A stretch of DNA of 10,407 bases, taken from contig DBDP01000188.1 in NCBI GenBank assembly GCA_002293625.1, forward strand, positions 1 to 10,407. Direction: 5' to 3'. Positions 1 through 4,578 of the stretch are shown here, in pieces. The position numbers were made by a program, and so were the translations under genes. Source of the stretch: Clostridiales bacterium UBA929. Lineage in GTDB: Bacteria; Bacillota; Clostridia; Oscillospirales; UBA929. Numbering within the stretch: position 1 is the first letter of the stretch; each line of letters starts with the position of its first letter. Below the pieces are notes generated by a model, which did no database searches, was not told the DNA's origin, and worked only from the letters and a program-made list of their open reading frames with translations.

Positions 1-1
1 C

Positions 2-403
2 ACGATGATCGAGATCCCGCGCGCAGCGCTGACGGCCGACGAAATCGCGAAGGAAGCCGAGTTCTTCTCGTTCGGCACGAACGACTTAACGCAGATGACC
101 TTCGGGTTCTCGCGCGACGACGCCGGAGCGTTCCTCGACGATTACTACAAACGTAAAATCTATGAGAGCGACCCGTTCGCCCGCCTCGATCAAACGGGAG
201 TCGGTCTGCTTGTAAAAATGGCCGTGGAGCTGGGGCGCAAGACACGCCCCGACATCAAGCTGGGGATATGCGGCGAACACGGCGGCGACCCGTCGTCGGT
301 GGAGTTCTGCCATAACGCCGGGCTGGCCTACGTCTCCTGCTCACCCTTCCGCGTACCCATCGCGCGGCTTGCCGCCGCGCAGGCGAAGATTAAAAGCAAG
401 TAA
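2..403 (+). CDS. ppdK: Pyruvate, phosphate dikinase, C-terminal part (5' partial)
   Basis: The frame is open from the window edge to a TAA stop and encodes the last ~133 residues of a PPDK, a family usually about 870-880 residues long. The enzyme interconverts pyruvate + ATP + phosphate with PEP + AMP + PPi in the cytoplasm; in anaerobic Firmicutes it often works in glycolysis or PEP formation. Visible signatures are the TIM-barrel PEP/pyruvate-domain motif GTNDLTQMTFGFSRDDAG, the segment YESDPFARLDQTGVG, and the active-site loop GICGEHGGDPSSVEF, whose Cys is the general acid/base of the family. The protein ends normally with VSCSPFRVPIARLAAAQA plus a short Lys-rich tail, so the 3' end is intact. 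The true start lies upstream of the window; the first in-frame ATG at position 5 is internal. The family call is very safe. Confidence 0.96.
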   Translation, partial: TMIEIPRAALTADEIAKEAEFFSFGTNDLTQMTFGFSRDDAGAFLDDYYKRKIYESDPFARLDQTGVGLLVKMAVELGRKTRPDIKLGICGEHGGDPSSVEFCHNAGLAYVSCSPFRVPIARLAAAQAKIKSK

Positions 404-422
404 TAATTATCAAAACGATAAA

Positions 423-456
423 GCAATAAGGGGACGGTTCGCCGTCCCCTTATTGC
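423..456 (+). repeat. Perfect 15-bp hairpin with UUCG loop (REP-like or terminator)
   Basis: Positions 423-437 are perfectly complementary to 442-456 around the loop TTCG (438-441). The core reads GGGGACGG-TTCG-CCGTCCCC with A/T-rich outer pairs. It lies 19 bases after the ppdK stop, so it could end that transcript. However, no T-tract follows (the next bases are GAGCAAATG), so it is not a classic intrinsic terminator. From memory, GGGGACGGTTC...GTCCCC palindromes recur in Clostridia genomes as dispersed REP-like elements, and this could be one copy. I cannot decide between the two readings without a genome-wide count. Confidence 0.7.
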
Positions 457-497
457 GAGCAAATGAAATGGTATATTTTATCCGTTTCAACAAACTC

Positions 498-526
498 TTG
501 CGTTTATAGAAAGTGTTTGCTATGCT
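498..526 (+). promoter_or_regulatory. Possible sigma-A promoter for the vanW-like gene
   Basis: TTGCGT (498-503) and TATGCT (521-526) are separated by 17 bases, and the -10 is preceded by TGC, giving an extended -10 (TGn). It lies about 50 bases upstream of the GTG start of the vanW-like frame, in an AT-rich stretch. The match is moderate, and it may be a relic since the gene is truncated. Confidence 0.35.
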
Positions 527-577
527 GTATATGGGAAATGTATTATGTTCACAAATTTTTATTAAAGTGGCGAAACT

Positions 578-1060
578 GTGGAGAAGCCCAAAAAGCATTT
601 AAGATTGAGGCGTTGGCTCGGAAAACTGTATTTTACCCTAAAGCGATTCAGGATGTGGGTATTCGGGAGAATGGTTTTCTCGAAGCTGACGGACACGGAA
701 TTGCCTTATATACATTTTCAGCATCAAACGCCACTAATTCGTCCTTTGAAAGACGCCGATATGGTTCTGCAATATAATAAAGTTACCAACTTGAGGATAG
801 CTGCTCAAAAACTGGATGGGATTACGCTGGAACCCGGCGAGGTATTTTCTTACTGGAAGGCTATTGGGAAGCCGACAAAGCGGAAGGGCTATTTGAAGGG
901 GATGGTTTTTCAAAACGGCGGAATCACACCGGGAACGGGCGGAGGTCTCTGCCAAATGTCAAACTTGGTGTACTGGATGACCGTTCATACACCACTGACC
1001 GTGATTGAGCGCCATCGCCACGGATACGACGTGTTCCCCGACGCAAACCGCACCCATCCC
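578..1060 (+). pseudogene. VanW-like protein, 3'-truncated relic
   Basis: The GTG at 578 is the only start after an in-frame TAA at 563-565. From here 161 codons match the VanW family: LPY...H at about residues 42-49, a block with NKVTNLRIAAQKLDG at 67-81, PGEVFSYW at 86-93, GGGLCQMSN at 121-129, HTPLTVIERHRHGYDVFPD at 137-155 and NRTHP at 157-161. Intact VanW proteins continue after this point with a PFGSGATV-type stretch and about 50 more residues. Here, after the proline codon ending at 1060, the frame enters the opposite strand of the rpiB-like gene and runs as unrelated Arg/Pro-rich sequence to a stop at 1259-1261. VanW is an accessory protein of some vancomycin-resistance clusters, but most family members are of unknown function and occur without resistance genes; nothing here suggests resistance. 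The stretch is visibly more AT-rich than its neighbours. The upstream SD is weak. Confidence 0.85.
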
Positions 1061-1061
1061 G

Positions 1062-1487
1062 TTACACCTCAATCCCCACGATGCGCCGGACATGCCGCTC
1101 CTCGCCGGAGAAGGCGGTGCCGAGGAACGCCGCGACGATGTCACTCGCGGCTTCCGTGCCGACGACGCGCGAACCGATGGCGAGGATGTTCGCGTCGTTG
1201 TGCAGACGCGCGAGACGCGCCGTCGTCGGTTCGCTGCAGCAAACGCAACGTATGCCTTTGATGCGGTTCGCGGCATAGGACATACCCGCGCCGGTGCCGC
1301 AGACGAGAATACCGAAATCCTCTCCGCCGCTTTCCGCCACGGTGCGTGCCAGCTTATGGGCAATCGGGGCGTAATCGCAGGGGGCATCGCTGTCCGCGCC
1401 CATATCCGTGAACGGAATATCCCGTATAAGCTGAACGATGCGCTGCTTGAGCGGGAACCCCGCTCCGTCGCTTGCGATATATAGCAT
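1062..1487 (-). CDS. rpiB: RpiB/LacA/LacB-family sugar-phosphate isomerase
   Basis: This 141-residue protein belongs to the ribose-5-phosphate isomerase B / galactose-6-phosphate isomerase family, a cytoplasmic aldose-ketose isomerase of the pentose phosphate or related sugar pathways. It carries the catalytic-Cys loop LVCGTGAGMSYAAN, the CSEP segment, the ring-opening His motif ARLHNDANILAIGSRVVG, and the C-terminal phosphate-binding ERHVRRI. The start at 1487 gives MLYIASDGAGF, lined up with the family's usual N-terminus, and AGAGGAATG lies upstream; an in-frame extension to 1553 has no family support. Two oddities stand out. The usual SDHAGF reads SDGAGF, losing a conserved His near the phosphate site. 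The C-terminus stops right after RRIVGIEV, a few residues shorter than many relatives, exactly at the breakpoint with the truncated vanW-like gene. It is probably functional; the substrate is unresolved. Confidence 0.9.
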   Translation of the reverse strand: MLYIASDGAGFPLKQRIVQLIRDIPFTDMGADSDAPCDYAPIAHKLARTVAESGGEDFGILVCGTGAGMSYAANRIKGIRCVCCSEPTTARLARLHNDANILAIGSRVVGTEAASDIVAAFLGTAFSGEERHVRRIVGIEV

Positions 1488-1520
1488 GACATCTTCATTC
1501 CTCTCGCAATGTATATTTAT

Positions 1521-1549
1521 ATAGTACCATTTTTCGTCCGCGTATGCAA
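1521..1549 (-). promoter_or_regulatory. Possible promoter of the rpiB-like gene
   Basis: On the minus strand TTGCAT (1549-1544) and TACTAT (1526-1521) are 17 bases apart, about 34 bases upstream of the ATG at 1487. Both hexamers are weak (3/6 and 4/6 to consensus). The AT-rich -10 region also contains TATAAATA, so the exact element is uncertain. Confidence 0.3.
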
Positions 1550-1550
1550 G

Positions 1551-1577
1551 CAAAATCCCCCGGCTTCCGCCGGGGGA
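1551..1577 (-). terminator. Intrinsic terminator of the NlpC/P60 gene
   Basis: Read on the minus strand, CCCCCGGC (1576-1569) and GCCGGGGG (1564-1557) form an 8-bp GC stem with a 4-base loop, extended by one T-A pair, followed by TTTTGCTTGC. It lies 19 bases after the TAG stop of the NlpC/P60 gene. It also insulates the rpiB-like gene transcribed in the same direction. Confidence 0.8.
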
Positions 1578-1595
1578 CGATATGAATCGGTGCGC

Positions 1596-2513
1596 CTACA
1601 GCACCCTCTTCGCGCCCGCGTAGCGCTCGTTGTAGTAGCCTGTGTTGATCGGGCTGATGACAACGCATTTGCTGTTTTTCCCCGAACTCGCGTGTACGAA
1701 CTTTCCGTCACCGATATACAACCCCACATGGCTGACGGTGGTGCGGGAGGTGGTGTAGAAGAACACAAGGTCGCCGGGCAGCAGACTGCTTTTGTTCTCG
1801 ACTGCGCGGCCGGACAGGCGGTACTGATCGAGAGCCGTGCGGTTGATGGTATAGCCGTACTTTTTATATACGTAGTTTGTGAAGCCGGAGCAGTCGAACG
1901 AGTTGGGTCCCTCGTTGCCGTATATGTACGGCTTACCTAGATGGGTCAGCGCAGATTCCACAAGACCGCGCTGTAAATCATTGGCGCTTGCTGCACCGAG
2001 GGTCGCGGCGGTCGGTGTTACACCCAATGTAATGAGGTCGCAGCGCACATAACCGTCTTTGCCGCCGTGGCGGACGGCATACCACCCGTCTTTTTCGCCG
2101 GTAATCTCAACGGCGGCTCCGCCGGTGAGAATCTTGATGGTGTCGCAGGAGGTGTTCGGCTGGACGCGGAAGCGGACATACGGTTCGTTTATGTAGCCTT
2201 GTTCGGCGGTGACGGTGTCTGCCGGGAGTGTCTTTTGAAGTTGGAGGAACTCGGCGCTCATGTAGCCGCTTTTGCCGCCGTAGGAGACAGTATACCATGT
2301 GGCGTCACTGTTGGTTACGGGGGTCTCGTTCGTGACAGAGACGCTGCTGTCTTTTGGGGCGACTGTCAGAACTTCGGAGGAAAGGGAGGGTTCCTTGCGA
2401 AGCCTCAAATTGTCGGTGGTTTTTGCGGTTACCGCACCGTCGGCCAGCACGGGGAGAGCGAGGAACGAAGCCGCTAATACAAGGGACACGATAGTTTTTG
2501 CAAATCTAGGCAT
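1596..2513 (-). CDS. Secreted peptidoglycan hydrolase, SH3-SH3-NlpC/P60
   Basis: This 305-residue exported cell-wall endopeptidase starts at ATG 2513, preceded by GGAGG six bases upstream; the open frame to 2573 lacks such a signal. Residues 1-24 form a Sec signal peptide (Lys/Arg n-region, hydrophobic core, likely cleavage VLA-DG). Two bacterial SH3 domains follow at about 28-92 (NLRLRKEPS, GYMSAEFLQL) and 100-164 (VRFRVQPN, GYVRCDLITLG); they are expected to bind wall peptides. The NlpC/P60 catalytic domain covers about 178-305, with Cys208 in FDCSGF, His262 in VSHVGLYIGDG and His274 in FVHASS forming the Cys-His-His site. Such enzymes usually cleave the D-gamma-Glu to diamino acid bond of the stem peptide. 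All catalytic residues are present and the length is normal. The gene is monocistronic, with its own promoter and terminator and a WalR-like box over the -10, suggesting control by wall-stress or growth signalling. The exact physiological role is not decidable here. Confidence 0.93.
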   Translation of the reverse strand: MPRFAKTIVSLVLAASFLALPVLADGAVTAKTTDNLRLRKEPSLSSEVLTVAPKDSSVSVTNETPVTNSDATWYTVSYGGKSGYMSAEFLQLQKTLPADTVTAEQGYINEPYVRFRVQPNTSCDTIKILTGGAAVEITGEKDGWYAVRHGGKDGYVRCDLITLGVTPTAATLGAASANDLQRGLVESALTHLGKPYIYGNEGPNSFDCSGFTNYVYKKYGYTINRTALDQYRLSGRAVENKSSLLPGDLVFFYTTSRTTVSHVGLYIGDGKFVHASSGKNSKCVVISPINTGYYNERYAGAKRVL

Positions 2514-2554
2514 GGGAACCTCCAAAATAAAATGGTTACTGTCATGTCTTAATT

Positions 2555-2571
2555 TGTAACCGAATTGTAAC
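2555..2571 (+). promoter_or_regulatory. WalR (YycF)-like binding box over the NlpC/P60 promoter
   Basis: TGTAAC (2555-2560), five bases, then TGTAAC (2566-2571) match the published WalR consensus TGTWAH-N5-TGTWAH at every fixed position, with the 11-bp direct-repeat spacing expected for an OmpR/PhoB-type response regulator. The site is oriented against the gene and covers its -10 (2569-2564) and the likely transcription start. By analogy with WalR targets whose site lies downstream of the -35, this placement would suggest repression. That WalRK controls wall hydrolases of the NlpC/P60 type is established in Bacillus and Staphylococcus; its action here is inferred. Confidence 0.55.
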
Positions 2572-2592
2572 ACATAGTTTCCGGCTTGTCAA
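2564..2592 (-). promoter_or_regulatory. Sigma-A promoter of the NlpC/P60 gene
   Basis: On the minus strand a perfect TTGACA (2592-2587) is followed after 17 bases by TACAAT (2569-2564, 5/6), about 50 bases upstream of the ATG at 2513. A/T-rich sequence (AAAATAAAAAAATATG) directly upstream of the -35 looks like an UP element. This is the strongest promoter-like sequence in the window. Confidence 0.8.
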
Positions 2593-2615
2593 CATATTTT
2601 TTTATTTTGGCGGGG

Positions 2616-2644
2616 TTGCTTTTTGTCTGCCGACCCTATATACT
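2616..2644 (+). promoter_or_regulatory. Probable sigma-A promoter of the PhnP-like gene
   Basis: TTGCTT (2616-2621) and TATACT (2639-2644) are 17 bases apart; the -10 matches 5/6. It points to the gene starting at 2733 and leaves a leader of about 80 bases. It is divergent from the NlpC/P60 promoter in the same 219-base intergenic region. Confidence 0.5.
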
Positions 2645-2732
2645 GGAAACCAAGAAGATTACACGAGACGATGGGCGAATATAGTTCGCACCGACAACCC
2701 CGACATCATGAGGCGCGGGAAAGAAGGTTGTT

Positions 2733-3554
2733 ATGCAAATATTATTTTTAGGCACTGGCGCGAGTGAGGGCATCCCCGGCGTGCTCTGTGAATGCCCGCT
2801 CTGCGAGGCGGCGCGGGAACACGGGGGGCGGAACATCCGCCGCCGCAGTTCGGTGTTGATTGACGGACAATTGCTGATTGACCTCACGCCGGATTTTTGG
2901 TCGCAGGCTGTTGCGTTTCACGTCAAACCCGGTCTGCTTCAGACAATTTTAATCACCCATGAACACGACGAGCATTTTGTGCCGGCGGAGCTGCAAAACT
3001 TTGTGCCGCCCTATCGCCTTTCGGATGAACCGACGCGATTGGAGCTGTACGCCGGGCAGCGTTCCCTGCGTAAACTCAGCCATATGATGGACACGCAGGG
3101 GCGTACCGCACTGCGCGGTTTCATCGGCATCCATGAATTGAAGCCGTTTAGGACGGTTAAAACAGGCGCTTACACCATAACGCCGCTACCCGCGCGCCAC
3201 TGCGAGGGCGCGATGATCTTCCTGATTGAGCGGGAGGGGCGGGTGTTCCTGAACGGAAACGATTCGGGGTATTTCCCGGAAGATACGTGGGACTATCTGG
3301 CGGGCAAGACCATCCATTCCGTCAGCCTCGGCTGCACCAACCCTTCGGCAACCGAGTCGCCGAACCACCAATCGGAGGAAGACGTCGTTACCACCCGCCG
3401 CAGGCTGTATCAGTTGGGCTGTATCGAATCCTCGGCAAAAATCTACATCACCCATATTTCCCATACAGGCGGTATGGGACATGACGAGTTGCATGAACGC
3501 ATGAGTACATACGGCGTCACCGTGGCGTATGACGGGCTGACATCCGAGGTGTAG
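2733..3554 (+). CDS. PhnP-like metallo-beta-lactamase-fold hydrolase
   Basis: This 273-residue cytoplasmic MBL-fold hydrolase resembles PhnP, the cyclic ribose phosphate phosphodiesterase of phosphonate breakdown. The start is ATG with AGAAGG five bases upstream. Seen in order: LFLGTGASEGIPG (4-16); a CxCxxC cluster (Cys19, Cys21, Cys24), as in the structural zinc site of PhnP; the first metal motif THEHDEH (His76, His78, His81); HCEG (His156); NDSG (Asp177); NPSATESPNH (203-212); and the terminal THISH (His241, His244). The order and spacing follow PhnP. One key change: the usual HxHxDH has Glu80 in place of Asp. No phn genes are nearby, so the true substrate may be another phosphodiester or nucleotide. 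It is probably transcribed alone from the promoter at 2616-2644; no good terminator is seen before spoIIID. Confidence 0.85.
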   Translation: MQILFLGTGASEGIPGVLCECPLCEAAREHGGRNIRRRSSVLIDGQLLIDLTPDFWSQAVAFHVKPGLLQTILITHEHDEHFVPAELQNFVPPYRLSDEPTRLELYAGQRSLRKLSHMMDTQGRTALRGFIGIHELKPFRTVKTGAYTITPLPARHCEGAMIFLIEREGRVFLNGNDSGYFPEDTWDYLAGKTIHSVSLGCTNPSATESPNHQSEEDVVTTRRRLYQLGCIESSAKIYITHISHTGGMGHDELHERMSTYGVTVAYDGLTSEV

Positions 3555-3587
3555 ACACTCAAAAAGCCCTTCCGTTTTTATCCCGGT

Positions 3588-3617
3588 TCAAAATCCCGAC
3601 CCCCCCGCATATACATG
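3588..3617 (+). promoter_or_regulatory. Possible sigma-E-type promoter of spoIIID
   Basis: TCAAAAT (3588-3594), 15 bases, then TATACATG (3610-3617) approximate the Bacillus sigma-E consensus (KMATATT, 14-15 bases, CATACAHT). In B. subtilis spoIIID is transcribed by mother-cell sigma-E, so such a promoter is expected here. The -35 matches 5/7 and the -10 matches 6/8, so it is only plausible. Confidence 0.4.
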
Positions 3618-3626
3618 TAGGGAAAA

Positions 3627-3644
3627 CCCGGACGCGCGTCCGGG
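3627..3644 (+). repeat. 18-bp perfect palindrome in the spoIIID leader
   Basis: CCCGGACGCGCGTCCGGG is a perfect palindrome flanked by AAAA on the left and the spoIIID Shine-Dalgarno sequence (GGAGGG, 3647-3652) on the right. In the plus-strand RNA it would form a GC stem ending just before the ribosome site. Read on the minus strand it is followed by TTTT and resembles a terminator, although no minus-strand gene needs one here. It could be a leader hairpin, a leftward terminator against antisense transcription, or a protein-binding site. Confidence 0.6.
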
Positions 3645-3659
3645 AGGGAGGGTTGGCGA

Positions 3660-3908
3660 TTGAAGGGAAACATTGAGGAAAGGGCCTGCGAAGTAGCCGC
3701 TTACATTATAGAGACTAAGGCGACCGTTCGCGCCGCCGCTAAAAAGTTCGGTATCTCGAAGAGCACTGTACATAAAGACTTGTCCGAACGGCTGCGTTTT
3801 TTCAATCAGGCGCTGTACGCATCCGTGAAGGAAGTCCTAGACGAAAATAAGGCGGAACGCCACTTGCGGGGAGGTATGGCCACGAGAAGAAAGTATAAGG
3901 GCGAGTAA
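3660..3908 (+). CDS. spoIIID: Sporulation transcriptional regulator SpoIIID
   Basis: This 82-residue DNA-binding protein is the mother-cell regulator acting after sigma-E during endospore formation, where it activates and represses many genes and leads to sigma-K. The TTG start is preceded by GGAGGG with a 7-base gap, and the resulting N-terminus (MKGNIEERACEVAAYIIETK) aligns with Bacillus SpoIIID. The helix-turn-helix spans about residues 23-42, with the near-invariant FGISKSTVHKDLSERL. The conserved C-terminal basic part includes NKAERHLRGGMATRRKYK (63-80), which contributes to DNA contact. It is about ten residues shorter at the C-terminus than B. subtilis SpoIIID (93), a poorly conserved tail. 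It sits alone, after a sigma-E-like promoter and before a strong terminator. In many genomes spoIIID lies near wall-protease genes (spoIIQ/M23) or mreB; here the neighbours differ. Confidence 0.95.
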   Translation: MKGNIEERACEVAAYIIETKATVRAAAKKFGISKSTVHKDLSERLRFFNQALYASVKEVLDENKAERHLRGGMATRRKYKGE

Positions 3909-3924
3909 ATAAACACATACATAG

Positions 3925-3948
3925 AAAAGAGGCCGTCCGGCCTCTTTT
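3925..3948 (+). terminator. Bidirectional terminator between spoIIID and the PIN-relic operon
   Basis: AAAAGAGGCC (3925-3934) and GGCCTCTTTT (3939-3948) form a 10-bp stem with loop GTCC, 16 bases after the spoIIID stop. The A-tract and T-tract flank the GC core symmetrically, so it would work in both directions. It also closes the convergent minus-strand operon ending at 4005. Confidence 0.85.
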
Positions 3949-3957
3949 GGTTATGCG

Positions 3958-3982
3958 ACGATCGGGGGCGACCGCCCTCGGT
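3958..3982. repeat. Possible solo copy of the GC-rich hairpin repeat
   Basis: GACGATCGGGGGCGACCGCCC contains the short stem GGGCG/CGCCC (3966-3970 with 3973-3977) and starts like the fourth unit of the hairpin cluster further right (GACGATCGAGGGCGATCG). It lacks the CCCTAC tail, so kinship is tentative. Confidence 0.3.
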
Positions 3983-4004
3983 TTCCCGTGCAGAGGGTGG
4001 GAGG

Positions 4005-4238
4005 TTAAAGAGCCGCAATTCTGCGCTGCTCTTCATCCTGCTGCTGCCTGTACCGTGTTTTGCGGTTTTCAAGGTCGGCGACGTCCGCATACCTCCAACC
4101 GTCCGCTTCCATGGCGGGTCGTTCCGCGATAAGGCGGTCATTGAGTTTTCGCATGTCGCCGTCAAACTCGGCAAGGAGTTCTTCTCGGTTTTTTCTGACT
4201 TCGGCGACAATGGGATCCTCCCAAGAGTTCTCATTCAT
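4005..4238 (-). CDS. Small charged protein (WEDPIVAEVRK family), putative partner of a PIN toxin
   Basis: This 77-residue protein is very rich in Glu, Arg and Asp, with no membrane segment or signal. The start ATG at 4238 has GGAGGACATATT upstream; a nine-residue longer form from 4262 lacks an SD. The N-terminus MNENSWEDPIVAEVRKNREE matches a widespread group of small proteins (W-[ED]-DPIV-x-E-[VI]-R) that I recall being encoded beside PIN-domain toxins; their job, probably antitoxin, is not established to my knowledge. The rest is predicted helical (FDGDMRKLNDRLIAERP, ENRKTRYRQQQDEEQRR). Its start codon overlaps the stop of the upstream PIN fragment (ATGA), implying translational coupling. 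The gene looks intact while its partner is not, so it may now be an orphan. Downstream 3949-4004 holds a short GC palindrome before the bidirectional terminator. Confidence 0.7.
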   Translation of the reverse strand: MNENSWEDPIVAEVRKNREELLAEFDGDMRKLNDRLIAERPAMEADGWRYADVADLENRKTRYRQQQDEEQRRIAAL

Positions 4239-4363
4239 AATATGTCCTCCGTTTCCCACCATCTTGTTGTGACCGCTTGCCGCCCAGCGATTATAGCGTC
4301 AGTTGATTTGCGGGAGGTCAGGTAACTCGGTATTGTCGTCTCAATGTAAATACTTTGCTTCAT
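4235..4363 (-). pseudogene. PIN-domain toxin, N-terminal remnant (42 codons)
   Basis: Reading minus-strand from ATG 4363 gives a 42-residue peptide starting MKQSIYIETTIPSYLTSR and continuing through WWET to EDIL and a TGA. This is the typical N-terminus of a group of VapC-like PIN-domain proteins, where IYIETTIPSYLT forms the first strand with the first acidic active-site region and REWWET follows near residue 40; the full proteins have about 150 residues. Here the frame stops right after WWET, so the rest of the nuclease domain, including the later acidic residues, is missing. AGGTGG lies eight bases before the ATG, and the TGA overlaps the next ATG by four bases, as in a working operon. An in-frame internal deletion that kept the toxin's last codons would explain this. 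The product would be catalytically dead. Confidence 0.65.
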
Positions 4364-4384
4364 AGCCGCACCACCTATATCATT

Positions 4385-4412
4385 AGTATATCACAAATTT
4401 TGTCCAAAACAA
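4385..4412 (-). promoter_or_regulatory. Extended -10 promoter of the PIN-relic operon
   Basis: On the minus strand TATACT (4390-4385) is preceded by TGA, giving an extended -10, and by TTGTTT (4412-4407) at a 16-base spacing. It lies 22 bases upstream of the PIN-remnant start. The region around it (TTTGGACAAAATTTGTGATATAC) is AT-rich. Confidence 0.5.
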
Positions 4413-4466
4413 AGAACGATTTCGGGAATAACGGAAAGCGTCTTCGCGCGCGCTTCAACCAACCCA

Positions 4467-4502
4467 ACGGTTAAGTTATTAAATAAGTTATTAAATAACC
4501 GT
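4467..4502. promoter_or_regulatory. Tandem AT-rich palindromes upstream of the PucR/CdaR-fts operon
   Basis: Two abutting 12-bp direct repeats AAGTTATTAAAT (4473-4484, 4485-4496) are enclosed by ACGGTTA (4467-4473) and its inverse TAACCGT (4496-4502). The second unit GTTATTAAATAAC (4487-4499) is a perfect 6-1-6 palindrome, and the first (4475-4487) differs at one position. The block ends 19 bases before the -35, a place where an activator or UP-like element would sit. It is a candidate operator for the adjacent regulator or another factor; no known consensus was recognised. Confidence 0.45.
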
Positions 4503-4521
4503 GAATTATACCGACACCCTC

Positions 4522-4550
4522 TTGCCAAGAAGGACAGGAGGGGGTACAAT
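4522..4550 (+). promoter_or_regulatory. Sigma-A promoter of the regulator-ftsEX operon
   Basis: TTGCCA (4522-4527, 5/6) and TACAAT (4545-4550, 5/6) are separated by exactly 17 bases. The expected start is near 4557, leaving a leader of only about 20 bases before the TTG start. No other good promoter was found within the following operon. Confidence 0.75.
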
Positions 4551-4578
4551 ATAGTGCTGTATAAGGGGGCGGAGCGAT

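Noticed and set aside
463..777. Plus-strand open frame overlapping the vanW-like start
   Set aside because: It is a shifted frame of the vanW-like region with no recognisable motif; the frame from 578 carries the family blocks.
578..1060. Vancomycin-resistance cluster suggested by the VanW-like gene
   Set aside because: No vanR/S/H/A/X-like genes are present, the gene is truncated, and VanW-like proteins are common without resistance.
1005..1484. Long plus-strand open frame of 159 codons across rpiB
   Set aside because: It lies antisense to the rpiB-like gene, whose motifs (CGTGAG, HNDAN) are unmistakable; the plus-strand product is low-complexity Arg/Ala/Thr without family character.
2067..2477. 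Plus-strand 136-codon frame inside the NlpC/P60 gene
   Set aside because: It is antisense to the SH3 domains of a clearly assigned gene; the Gly/Val-rich product is a codon-bias shadow.
3561..3580. AAAAA...TTTTT pair after the PhnP-like gene as a terminator
   Set aside because: Only five A-T pairs with no GC stem, so not a credible hairpin.
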